Under the pieces are notes generated by a model. The model was given only the letters and a program-made list of their open reading frames with translations. It was not told the origin of the DNA and did not search any database. This document shows positions 1-7,359 of a stretch of 54,810 nucleotides of DNA, one piece after another. The position numbers were made by a program, and so were the translations under genes. The DNA comes from an uncultured Muribaculaceae bacterium (GTDB taxonomy: Bacteria > Bacteroidota > Bacteroidia > Bacteroidales > Muribaculaceae). Location: positions 1 through 54,810 of the forward strand of contig CAJUMI010000004.1 of NCBI GenBank assembly GCA_910587545.1. The letters run 5' to 3'. Each line of letters opens with the position of its first letter. The stretch's first letter is position 1.

Positions 1-206
1 GTGCCAGCCCTAATTTTTGTCTGCGTCAAAAAGTTTTATCGGACAGCAATAAAAAAATAACGGCTTTTTTGAGTCTGAATCTAAATCCTGAATGAAAGAG
101 CCGTGTGATCTGCCGAACTGTAGTCGTGGCTATTTGGTAAAGTGGCGATTTTTTTGTATCTTTGTCTGTTAATTGTAACGAAACAACGATTATAGCATAG
201 ATAAAT
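1..206. other. Leader region before gyrB, no gene seen
   Basis: I see no coding region here. A loose inverted repeat (ACGGCT near 60 against AGCCGT near 110) may be the end of an upstream transcript or chance. The last 75 bases hold the gyrB promoter, listed separately. Confidence 0.5.
133..164 (+). promoter_or_regulatory. gyrB promoter (Bacteroidota type)
   Basis: TTTG at 133-136 and TATCTTTG at 157-164 are separated by 20 bases, matching the Bacteroidota primary-sigma -33/-7 pattern (TTTG and TAnnTTTG). The predicted start of transcription is near 170, giving a leader of about 37 bases before the gyrB ATG at 207. Confidence 0.75.
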
Positions 207-2138
207 ATGTCAGAAGAAAAAGAGCAATATAGCGCCAGTAATATTCAGGTGCTCGAAGGGCTTGAGGCCGTGCGTAAACGCCCGGCCATGTATATAGGCG
301 ATATTTCAGCCAAAGGACTTCATCATCTTGTGTATGAAGTCGTCGACAACTCGATCGACGAGGCTCTTGCAGGCTACGCTACCGATATTGAAGTGACCAT
401 CAACTCCGATAATTCGATCACGGTTGTCGACAACGGACGCGGTATACCTGTGGACCTGCACGAGAAAGAAGGCAAGAGCGCCCTCGAGGTCGTGCTTACG
501 GTTCTGCATGCAGGCGGTAAGTTCGACAAAGGCTCCTATAAGGTATCCGGCGGTCTCCACGGTGTCGGCGTAAGTTGCGTCAATGCCTTGTCGACATATC
601 TCCGCGCAGAGATCCACCGCAACGGCAAGTCGTATATGCAGGAGTACAGTTGCGGCAAGCCGACCTGCGAACTGACAGTGATCGGCGACAGCGACCATAC
701 GGGCACAATGATCACCTTCAAGCCCGACGCGTCGATCTTCACCGTCACCGAATACGATTATTCAACGCTGGCCAACCGCCTGCGTGACCTCGCTTTCCTC
801 AACGCCGGCATCACTCTTAAGCTGACCGACATGAGGGATATCGACGAAAACGGCAACCCCCGCAGCGAGACATTCTTCTCGGCGGAGGGCCTTAAGGAAT
901 TTGTCAGATATATCGATTCCAACAAGGACTCTCTCATCGACGACGTTATCGACCTGCGCACGGAGCGCCAGGGCATACCCGTCGAAGTGGCGCTGACCTA
1001 CAACAACACCTACAACGAGAACGTCTACTCCTATGTAAACAATATCAACACGATAGAGGGGGGTACCCACCTGACCGGTTTCCGCCGCGGACTCACCTCG
1101 ACCCTCAAGAAATATGCCGAAGACAACAATCTCCTGAAGAACGCCAAAGTGGAGATCGCCAGCGACGACTTCCGCGAGGGTCTTACAGCTGTTGTGTCGG
1201 TCAAGGTGATGGAGCCCCAGTTCGAAGGCCAGACCAAGACCAAACTCGGCAACTCGGAGGTGATCGGAGCCGTGCAGACCTCGGTCAGCGAAGCGCTGCG
1301 CAATTATCTCGAGGAAAATCCGCGTCAGGCGCGCACGATTGTCGACAAAGTCATTCTTGCGGCCCAGGCACGTCACGCGGCCTACAACGCCCGCAAGCAG
1401 GTGCAGCGTAAATCTCCGCTCTCGGGAGGCGGCCTGCCCGGCAAGCTCGCCGACTGTTCGTCGCGTACGGCCGAGAACTGTGAAATTTTCATAGTCGAGG
1501 GTGACTCGGCAGGCGGAACGGCAAAACAAGGCCGTGATCGTACGTTCCAGGCCATCCTGCCTCTGCGAGGCAAGATACTTAACGTAGAGAAGGCTATGGA
1601 GCACAAAATTCTCGACAACGAAGAAATCTCCAATCTCTTCCGTGCGTTGCGTGTCACTATCGGTACCGAGGATGACCCCAAGGAAGCCAATCTCTCAAAA
1701 CTCGCCTATCATAAAATCATAATAATGACTGATGCCGATGTCGACGGCGCCCATATCGCTACGCTGCTGATGACTTTCTTCTTCCGCCGCATGCGTCCGG
1801 TGATCGAGAGCGGCTATCTCTATCTGGCCACCCCGCCGCTCTACAAGTGCAAGCGAGGCAAGGCCGAGGAGTATTGCTGGACCGACCAGCAGGTGCAGCG
1901 CTTCATCGACGAACACGGCAAGGCGACGACCGTCCAGCGCTACAAAGGTCTCGGCGAGATGAGCGCGGCCGAGCTGCGCGACACCACGATGTCGCCTGAG
2001 GGCCGAATGCTCAAGCAGGTCAACATCAGCGACGCAGCCGAGGCCGACCGCATATTCTCGATGCTTATGGGCGAGGATGTCGGACCGCGACGCGACTTTA
2101 TCGAGGCAAACGCCAATTACGCGAATATCGACGCATGA
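207..2138 (+). CDS. gyrB: DNA gyrase subunit B
   Basis: ATP-binding subunit of DNA gyrase, which introduces negative supercoils with GyrA in the cytoplasm. The 643 residues fit the short GyrB form usual in Bacteroidota. The N-terminal GHKL ATPase shows the EVVDNSIDEA helix, the DNGRGIP box and the GGLHGVG lid. The transducer domain follows. The C-terminal TOPRIM domain has EGDSAGG at 431-437 and the metal-binding DADVDGAH motif, followed by the QRYKGLGEM tail motif typical of type IIA topoisomerase B subunits. The ATG at 207 opens a normal N terminus, with the GLEAVRKRPAMYIG motif about 17 residues in. The gene has its own promoter and is followed by a strong terminator, so it appears monocistronic. 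The TOPRIM linkers distinguish GyrB from ParE only moderately; the chromosomal context and length favour GyrB. Confidence 0.97.
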   Translation: MSEEKEQYSASNIQVLEGLEAVRKRPAMYIGDISAKGLHHLVYEVVDNSIDEALAGYATDIEVTINSDNSITVVDNGRGIPVDLHEKEGKSALEVVLTVLHAGGKFDKGSYKVSGGLHGVGVSCVNALSTYLRAEIHRNGKSYMQEYSCGKPTCELTVIGDSDHTGTMITFKPDASIFTVTEYDYSTLANRLRDLAFLNAGITLKLTDMRDIDENGNPRSETFFSAEGLKEFVRYIDSNKDSLIDDVIDLRTERQGIPVEVALTYNNTYNENVYSYVNNINTIEGGTHLTGFRRGLTSTLKKYAEDNNLLKNAKVEIASDDFREGLTAVVSVKVMEPQFEGQTKTKLGNSEVIGAVQTSVSEALRNYLEENPRQARTIVDKVILAAQARHAAYNARKQVQRKSPLSGGGLPGKLADCSSRTAENCEIFIVEGDSAGGTAKQGRDRTFQAILPLRGKILNVEKAMEHKILDNEEISNLFRALRVTIGTEDDPKEANLSKLAYHKIIIMTDADVDGAHIATLLMTFFFRRMRPVIESGYLYLATPPLYKCKRGKAEEYCWTDQQVQRFIDEHGKATTVQRYKGLGEMSAAELRDTTMSPEGRMLKQVNISDAAEADRIFSMLMGEDVGPRRDFIEANANYANIDA

Positions 2139-2141
2139 CAT

Positions 2142-2180
2142 AACGGTCCGCAACAAAACAGACGTGCGGACCGTTTTATT
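2142..2180 (+). terminator. Rho-independent terminator of gyrB
   Basis: A perfect 10-bp stem, AACGGTCCGC at 2142-2151 with GCGGACCGTT at 2166-2175, is followed by a T-rich run (TTTATT). It lies 3 bases after the gyrB stop codon. Confidence 0.85.
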
Positions 2181-2245
2181 ATTGACATAAACCGGAGCGA
2201 TGTGTGACCGGTCGGTCATTCATTCATCATAATAACATCACTATC

Positions 2246-4531
2246 ATGGCAAAATCAAATAAGAAAGACAATCAGTCGAAGCGTCTCCGAGAGGCGGTCG
2301 ACACATATGTGGGCACTCAGGAAAACGGCTCATACAATTACAGACAGGTTTCGGCTGCGGTGGGGGCGGTGACGCCCGTGCAGCAGAGATCGGTTGCCAT
2401 CTATCTTGCCGAACTTGCATTCGATGGTGTGATTGCCGAGATCGCTCCGGGCAAATATAAGACTCCGCGGCGCGCAGTTGTGGCCACCGGCGTGTTTGTG
2501 CGCCGCTCCAACGGCAAGAACAGCGTGCAGCTTGATGAGGATGACAGCCGGCCGATATTCGTGGCCGAACGCAATTCCAGACATGCGCTCAACGGCGACA
2601 GGGTGTCGATCAGCATCGCTGCCCATGTCAAGGGCAAGGAACCTGAGGCCGAGGTGCTTGAGATCCTCGAGAAGAAGGATCAGACGTTTATCGGCACTCT
2701 GAGAGTGGACCGGCATTTCGCCTATCTGCTGACGGATTCAAAATATCTCGCGACCGACATATTCATCCCCAAGGCTAAGCTCAAGGGCGGTGCCACGGGC
2801 GACAAGGCGATAGTCCGCATCACTGAGTGGCCCGAGGACGCCAAGAACCCCGTAGGCGAGGTCGTCGATATCTTAGGCAAAACCGGCGACAACACTGCCG
2901 AAATGCATTCGATCCTTGCCGAGTTCGGGCTGCCGTACCGCTATCCCGAGTCCGTCGAAAAGGCTGCCGCCAAGATCGACGCCGGAATCACAGGCGAGAT
3001 TGTCGCCGAGCGTGAGGATCTGCGCGGGGTCACGACCTTTACTATCGACCCCAAGGACGCCAAGGATTTTGACGATGCGCTGTCGATAAGAAAGCTGCCC
3101 GGCGGCAATTATGAGGTCGGTGTCCATATCGCCGATGTGACCCATTATGTGAAGCCCGACAGCATAATCGACCGCGAGGCTCAGGGCAGAGCTACGTCGG
3201 TGTATCTGGTCGATCGCGTTGTGCCGATGCTGCCCGAACATCTGAGCAACGGCATCTGTTCGCTTCGTCCCGACGAGGACAAACTGACCTTCTCTGTCAT
3301 TTTTGAGATGGACGACAGCGCCAAGGTGATAAATTCGCGCATAGTCCGCACGGTGACGCGCAGTGTGCGTCGCTTCACTTATGAGGAAGCCCAGGAGGTG
3401 ATCGAGACAGGCAAGGGAGACTATGCCGAAGAGATACTCACGCTCGACACTCTTGCCAAGCAGCTGCGCGAACGCCGCTACGAAAACGGTTCGGTCGACT
3501 TCGACCGCGTGGAAGTGCGCTTCGATATAGACGAGAACGGCCATCCGACCGGTGTCTATTTCAAGGAGTCGAAAGATGCCAACAAACTTATAGAGGAATT
3601 CATGCTGCTGGCCAACCGCACCGTGGCCACTTTCGTAGGTCTGCCGAAAGACAAACGCAAGAAGTCGAAAGCGTTTGTCTATCGCGTCCATGACATGCCC
3701 GATCAGGAGCGGCTTGCCAATCTGTCGGCGCTGGCCCGCAATTTCGGTTTCAAGGTCAAACCCAAGGGCACGCCCAAAGAGGTCAACCGCTCGATCAACA
3801 AAATGCTCGAAGGTGTCAAAGGTCGCGGCGAGGAGAATTTCCTGTCCACGCTTGCCATCCGCTCGATGGCCAAGGCTGTATATACGACTGAGAACATCGG
3901 TCACTACGGACTGGGATTTGACTACTATACCCACTTCACTTCGCCGATCAGACGTTATCCCGACATGATGGTCCACCGTCTGCTCGACCGCTATCTCAAA
4001 GGCGGCCGGAGTGTTAACGTCGAAAAGCTCGAGGATGAATGCAAGCATTCGTCCAACATGGAGCAGCTTGCCGCCAACGCCGAACGGGCCTCAATCAAGT
4101 TCAAGCAGGTCGAGTTCATGGCCGATCATCTCGGCGAGGTGTATAAGGGAGTGATCTCGGGAGTCACCGAGTGGGGACTGTATGTCGAGATCGAGGAGAA
4201 TAAGTGCGAGGGTCTTGTGCCTGTCCGCGATCTCGCCGATGACTACTATGACTATGACGAGAATAACTATTGTCTTGTGGGCCGCCGCAACGGCAATCGC
4301 TATCGTCTCGGCGACGAGGTGCAGGTGCAGGTGGCAAGGGCAAATCTTGACAAGAAGCAGCTCGATTTCGTGCTTGTCGATGAAAAGAATCCTCCCCGTT
4401 CGCTCGACACGCTTGCGGCTCCGTCGGTTGCCGAGGTGATGCGCTCGTCGTCAAAATCTAAAAAGACAAAATCGCGTAACGGCCGGTCTTCAAAGTCATC
4501 GAAGAAGTCAAAGTCGTCAAGACGCGGATGA
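2246..4531 (+). CDS. rnr: Ribonuclease R
   Basis: 3'-5' hydrolytic exoribonuclease of the RNase II/R family that degrades structured RNA. About 761 residues from the ATG at 2246; an in-frame ATG at 2204 would add a non-conserved 14-residue leader and is less likely. Order of domains: an N-terminal winged-helix/cold-shock portion, the RNB catalytic domain with the PKDAKDFDDAL metal-binding motif (Asp cluster near residue 275) and the TSPIRRYPDMMVHR motif, then a C-terminal S1 domain (GVISGVTEWGLYVEIEENKCEG). It ends in a Ser/Lys/Arg-rich tail of roughly 30 residues, as in RNase R rather than RNase II. The stop overlaps the folB start (ATGA), so the two are probably translated together. Confidence 0.95.
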   Translation: MAKSNKKDNQSKRLREAVDTYVGTQENGSYNYRQVSAAVGAVTPVQQRSVAIYLAELAFDGVIAEIAPGKYKTPRRAVVATGVFVRRSNGKNSVQLDEDDSRPIFVAERNSRHALNGDRVSISIAAHVKGKEPEAEVLEILEKKDQTFIGTLRVDRHFAYLLTDSKYLATDIFIPKAKLKGGATGDKAIVRITEWPEDAKNPVGEVVDILGKTGDNTAEMHSILAEFGLPYRYPESVEKAAAKIDAGITGEIVAEREDLRGVTTFTIDPKDAKDFDDALSIRKLPGGNYEVGVHIADVTHYVKPDSIIDREAQGRATSVYLVDRVVPMLPEHLSNGICSLRPDEDKLTFSVIFEMDDSAKVINSRIVRTVTRSVRRFTYEEAQEVIETGKGDYAEEILTLDTLAKQLRERRYENGSVDFDRVEVRFDIDENGHPTGVYFKESKDANKLIEEFMLLANRTVATFVGLPKDKRKKSKAFVYRVHDMPDQERLANLSALARNFGFKVKPKGTPKEVNRSINKMLEGVKGRGEENFLSTLAIRSMAKAVYTTENIGHYGLGFDYYTHFTSPIRRYPDMMVHRLLDRYLKGGRSVNVEKLEDECKHSSNMEQLAANAERASIKFKQVEFMADHLGEVYKGVISGVTEWGLYVEIEENKCEGLVPVRDLADDYYDYDENNYCLVGRRNGNRYRLGDEVQVQVARANLDKKQLDFVLVDEKNPPRSLDTLAAPSVAEVMRSSSKSKKTKSRNGRSSKSSKKSKSSRRG

Positions 4532-4890
4532 GTATGAAGGCCACAATAGAAGTCGACGGCCTGCGCCTCAGGGCCCGTCACGGTGTTATGGCTCAGGAGC
4601 GTATTGTCGGCAATGAGTTTGAAATCTCGCTTTCGCTCGAATATCCTCCCGCGCTAAAGGCGGTCGAGAGCGATTGCGTGGATGATACGCTCAACTATGC
4701 CCGGGCCATCGAGATCGTGCGTCAGATCATGGCCGAGCCTTCATATCTGATCGAACATGTCGCCGGTCGCATCCGCGAGGCTCTGCTTGAAGCATATCCC
4801 GGTATTGTATCGGGACGCATCGTTGTGTCTAAACCGGCGCCGCCTGTGTCTGCGGAACTCAGTGAGGCAAGGTTTGTCCTGGAGTTCTGA
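4528..4890 (+). CDS. folB: Dihydroneopterin aldolase
   Basis: Converts 7,8-dihydroneopterin to 6-hydroxymethyl-7,8-dihydropterin and glycolaldehyde in folate synthesis. The 120 residues match the family length. The N-terminal VDGLRLRARHGVMAQER segment is the FolB hallmark (xxLxxxxxHGV), with Glu in QER and a Lys near the C terminus (VSKPAPP) at the expected catalytic positions. The ATG at 4528 shares bases with the rnr stop; a second ATG at 4534 is equally possible. Cotranscription with rnr is likely and no separate promoter is seen. Confidence 0.92.
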   Translation: MSMKATIEVDGLRLRARHGVMAQERIVGNEFEISLSLEYPPALKAVESDCVDDTLNYARAIEIVRQIMAEPSYLIEHVAGRIREALLEAYPGIVSGRIVVSKPAPPVSAELSEARFVLEF

Positions 4891-4925
4891 CATATCAGTC
4901 CTGCATCCTGTTATCAGGTATGTCA
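4888..4925 (+). other. Hairpin at the folB stop, possible weak terminator
   Basis: TGACATA at 4888-4894 pairs with TATGTCA at 4919-4925, enclosing an inner CCTG/CAGG hairpin (4907-4918). It overlaps the folB stop codon. No T tract follows, so termination is uncertain. The rest of 4926-5165 shows no gene. Confidence 0.35.
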
Positions 4926-5165
4926 AGACTCGTTCCTGATGTTTAAATTTGTGGATTTTTGATCGGCATAATGATGATCGTTAACCTGATACGGCCTCTC
5001 CTTCGTCCATATACGACGCTAAATGTTTAATGTCTTTTGCGCTATGGTTCGGGTCTTTGTGTCGAAAACCCGCTTTATGCAAGGCGACTTCGCCGATAGA
5101 ATTTCAGCACACATCCGGATAAACCTGTCGCGCCTGAAAGTTGGCGTCTGTCATGAAATAAGTTC

Positions 5166-6344
5166 TTAGTCCCAGGTGTACTTTTTTTGTTTGGAAGTGT
5201 TGGCGTAGAACGACAGCGTGATGCGCCTGAAGGGATGGATCAGCACAAACCAGGGTATAGTGAGGGTGAGGCGGCGCAGGTCGAGGGCTGCGGTGGTCTT
5301 GCGCCAGGCCAGAGCCATGTCGACAAGTGGCCCGGTGAGCAGTAGCGCGGCGATGACGATGGTCGCGATATTGTGGTAGTCGGCGAGAACAGCAGCGGTA
5401 GCGGACAGCAGAAGAATCCACAGGGCGCATTCGCCGATGGCAAGTCTCGGCAGCGGTTTGCGTGGGATAAAGCGTTTTGTGAAAATATGTCTTGCCGCAA
5501 TGTCGCGGAGTGTCGACGGCATGTCGTAGCTGCTGAAGCGTATGATCGACTCGGGCGACAGTTCGACCACGGTGTTGCGCGAAGTTGCGATCTCGCTGAT
5601 GAATATGTCGTCGTCGCCGAAATGAAGGTTGAGTGACCGCGAAAAACCTTTGTTGCCGAAAAACAGATCGCGGCGGTAAGCGAGATTTAGCTCCGAGCCT
5701 CTGAACGGCCGGCGGCCGGTGTCGGCGGCCAGCCATGAGGTGCTGTCGTCGGCAAAGTCAAATGTCTTGATGCGGTCCGGAAGCGACTCCTGCGACGGAG
5801 CGGCATATCCGATGACTATGCCTGTCTCGGGATTGCCGAAATGACGCATTATCTTTGTCAGCCAGCGGTCAGAGAGGATGACGGCGTCAGCCGTGGTCTG
5901 CACCACCACGGGATAGCGGGCGGCCTTTATGCCGAGAGTGAGCGCGAGTTTCTTGCGGCTCAGATTGCGCGCGCCGTCGGGTGTGAAGGTGAGATAGAGA
6001 TTGCGGTTGGCGAGCTGCAGGGCGCTGATGACGTTGCGCACGTCTGACGAATCGCCCTCGTTCACGACTATGACCTCGAACGGGCCCTCGTACTGCTGTG
6101 TCAGCACGGCCGGCAAAAGGGTCTCGAGCCGGTCGGACTCTCCCCGAGCGTAGATGATGACCGAAACTGCAGCCCACTTCGGCTCTTCACCGGCGGGTCG
6201 GTCTACGGTCAGCCTGCAGGCGCGGCTGCGCCTGTATACGCGCCTGACGAACGGATCATAGAAGGCAAGAATAATTGCCGCGCAAAGCGCGCTAATGGAT
6301 AGAAGTGTTATGACGGGATATGAAAATTCGGGGATGAATGTCAT
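5166..6344 (-). CDS. Membrane-anchored family 2 glycosyltransferase
   Basis: A GT-A fold glycosyltransferase of family 2, probably using a nucleotide sugar at the cytoplasmic face of the inner membrane. The 392 residues start with a membrane helix (about 10-30). A GT2 core follows: VSVIIYARGESDRLETLLPAVLTQ at about 60-83, an FEVIVVNEGDSSD nucleotide-binding strand, TTADAVILSDRW as the DxD-like element and FGDDDIFISE as the second acidic motif. Two or three hydrophobic segments near 300-370 anchor the C terminus. The gene diverges from the exopolysaccharide operon and may contribute a sugar to the same polymer, though it lies outside that operon. Donor and acceptor cannot be told from the sequence. 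Confidence 0.85.
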   Translation of the reverse strand: MTFIPEFSYPVITLLSISALCAAIILAFYDPFVRRVYRRSRACRLTVDRPAGEEPKWAAVSVIIYARGESDRLETLLPAVLTQQYEGPFEVIVVNEGDSSDVRNVISALQLANRNLYLTFTPDGARNLSRKKLALTLGIKAARYPVVVQTTADAVILSDRWLTKIMRHFGNPETGIVIGYAAPSQESLPDRIKTFDFADDSTSWLAADTGRRPFRGSELNLAYRRDLFFGNKGFSRSLNLHFGDDDIFISEIATSRNTVVELSPESIIRFSSYDMPSTLRDIAARHIFTKRFIPRKPLPRLAIGECALWILLLSATAAVLADYHNIATIVIAALLLTGPLVDMALAWRKTTAALDLRRLTLTIPWFVLIHPFRRITLSFYANTSKQKKYTWD

Positions 6345-6360
6345 TGACTGATTGTATCTA

Positions 6361-6368
6361 TATTTTTG
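6361..6368 (+). promoter_or_regulatory. Possible -7 box for the exopolysaccharide operon
   Basis: TATTTTTG matches TAnnTTTG on the plus strand and points at the export gene starting at 6550. No TTTG is seen at the right distance upstream, only TTG at 6344-6346 with a short 14-base gap. If used, it would give a leader of about 175 bases. No better match was found between here and 6550. Confidence 0.3.
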
Positions 6369-6373
6369 CAGTG

Positions 6374-6406
6374 CAAATATACGAATAAGTCGGGGGCTAT
6401 GCCAAA
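6374..6406 (-). promoter_or_regulatory. Promoter of the family 2 glycosyltransferase gene
   Basis: On the minus strand, TTTG (plus coordinates 6403-6406) and TATATTTG (6374-6381) are spaced 21 bases apart. The predicted transcription start is near 6368, about 25 bases before the ATG at 6344. The box forms half of a near-palindrome with a plus-strand TATTTTTG at 6361-6368. Confidence 0.65.
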
Positions 6407-6549
6407 TTTATTTGAGGATTGCGGGCGAGAGTATATAAGGCGAAGCCAAATATATATTTTTTCGGAAGTCGGATAATAAAGTTTGCACGGGCGCGTTAAA
6501 TACATTGAATTATATTGTTGCATTTCTTAACGCTACAGACACTATTGAA

Positions 6550-7353
6550 ATGAAATTTACTCATATGCTGTTAGGTGCGGTTTTGATCGGCATGGTGTCG
6601 TCATGCTCGTCGTCAAAGACTGTGTTGCCTTACTTTACGGATATATCGACAGTTGCCGAAGGCTCATTCCCGAGCGGCAGCTATTCGCCTGAGATCAAAC
6701 CCGACGACGAGTTGCTGATAACTGTCACTTCTCTGTCGCAGGAGGCAACGGCGATATACAATCTGCCTTTGTCCAACCCGGCTCTCCAGACCGAGATGTT
6801 CAAGGCTTCGACGCCCTATCAGCAGACTTATATGGTCGACAGCAATGGTGATATAAACTTCCCCGTGCTGGGCGAGATCCATGTGGCCGGGAAGACGGTC
6901 GATGGTCTGCGCAAGGAGCTGACCGATATGATATCGCGTGATGTCGAGGATCCCCATGTGAATGTGGCGCTCGTCAACTTCAGAGTGGTTGTGGCCGGAG
7001 AGGTCAAGACGCCGCGATCGATAGCGGTGGACCGTAACCGCTACAGCATCCTTGACGCTCTGTCGGACGCCGGAGACCTCACCGAGTACGGCGAACGCTC
7101 CAATGTGTTGCTCGTAAGAGAGGAAAACGGCGAACGTAAGTTCATCCACCTTGACCTGAACTCGTCAGAAACACTGACGTCGCCTTATTTCTTCCTCAAG
7201 CAGAACGACTATATATATGTCGAGCCCAATAAGGTGCGTCAGGCAAATTCAAAGTATAACCAAAACAATTCATTCAAGTTGACAGTGATATCGACGGTCG
7301 TCAGTGCTGCATCGGTAATCGCCTCGCTTGTGATCGCCCTAACCGTCAAATAA
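6550..7353 (+). CDS. wza: Polysaccharide export lipoprotein, Wza-like
   Basis: Outer-membrane polysaccharide export (OPX) protein that would form the exit channel for the exopolysaccharide. The start chosen is the ATG at 6550, because it gives a lipoprotein signal peptide (KFTHMLLGAVLIGMVSSC, lipobox Cys near residue 19); the in-frame ATG at 6505 would bury it. From about residue 50 there is a Poly_export domain (YSPEIKPDDELLITVTSL), then an SLBB domain (RVVVAGEVKTPRSIAVDRN). The protein ends in a hydrophobic helix (about 245-265), which replaces the longer amphipathic barrel of E. coli Wza. This small form is typical of Bacteroidota. It is 6 bases upstream of the co-polymerase/kinase gene, its usual partner. 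Confidence 0.9.
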   Translation: MKFTHMLLGAVLIGMVSSCSSSKTVLPYFTDISTVAEGSFPSGSYSPEIKPDDELLITVTSLSQEATAIYNLPLSNPALQTEMFKASTPYQQTYMVDSNGDINFPVLGEIHVAGKTVDGLRKELTDMISRDVEDPHVNVALVNFRVVVAGEVKTPRSIAVDRNRYSILDALSDAGDLTEYGERSNVLLVREENGERKFIHLDLNSSETLTSPYFFLKQNDYIYVEPNKVRQANSKYNQNNSFKLTVISTVVSAASVIASLVIALTVK

Positions 7354-7359
7354 CACGCC

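Noticed and set aside
762..1604. 280-codon open frame on the minus strand
   Set aside because: It lies entirely antisense to gyrB and has no recognisable domain; the GC-biased codon usage of gyrB explains it.
2873..4048. 391-codon open frame on the minus strand
   Set aside because: Antisense shadow of rnr; no family motif, no promoter.
4926..5165. Possible small gene between folB and the glycosyltransferase
   Set aside because: No open frame with a start, promoter and family pattern; only short weak hairpins.
6345..6549. Invertible capsule promoter with UpxY-type control
   Set aside because: No pair of long flanking inverted repeats and no UpxY/UpxZ or recombinase gene is seen; only a 21-base near-palindrome made by two -7 boxes.
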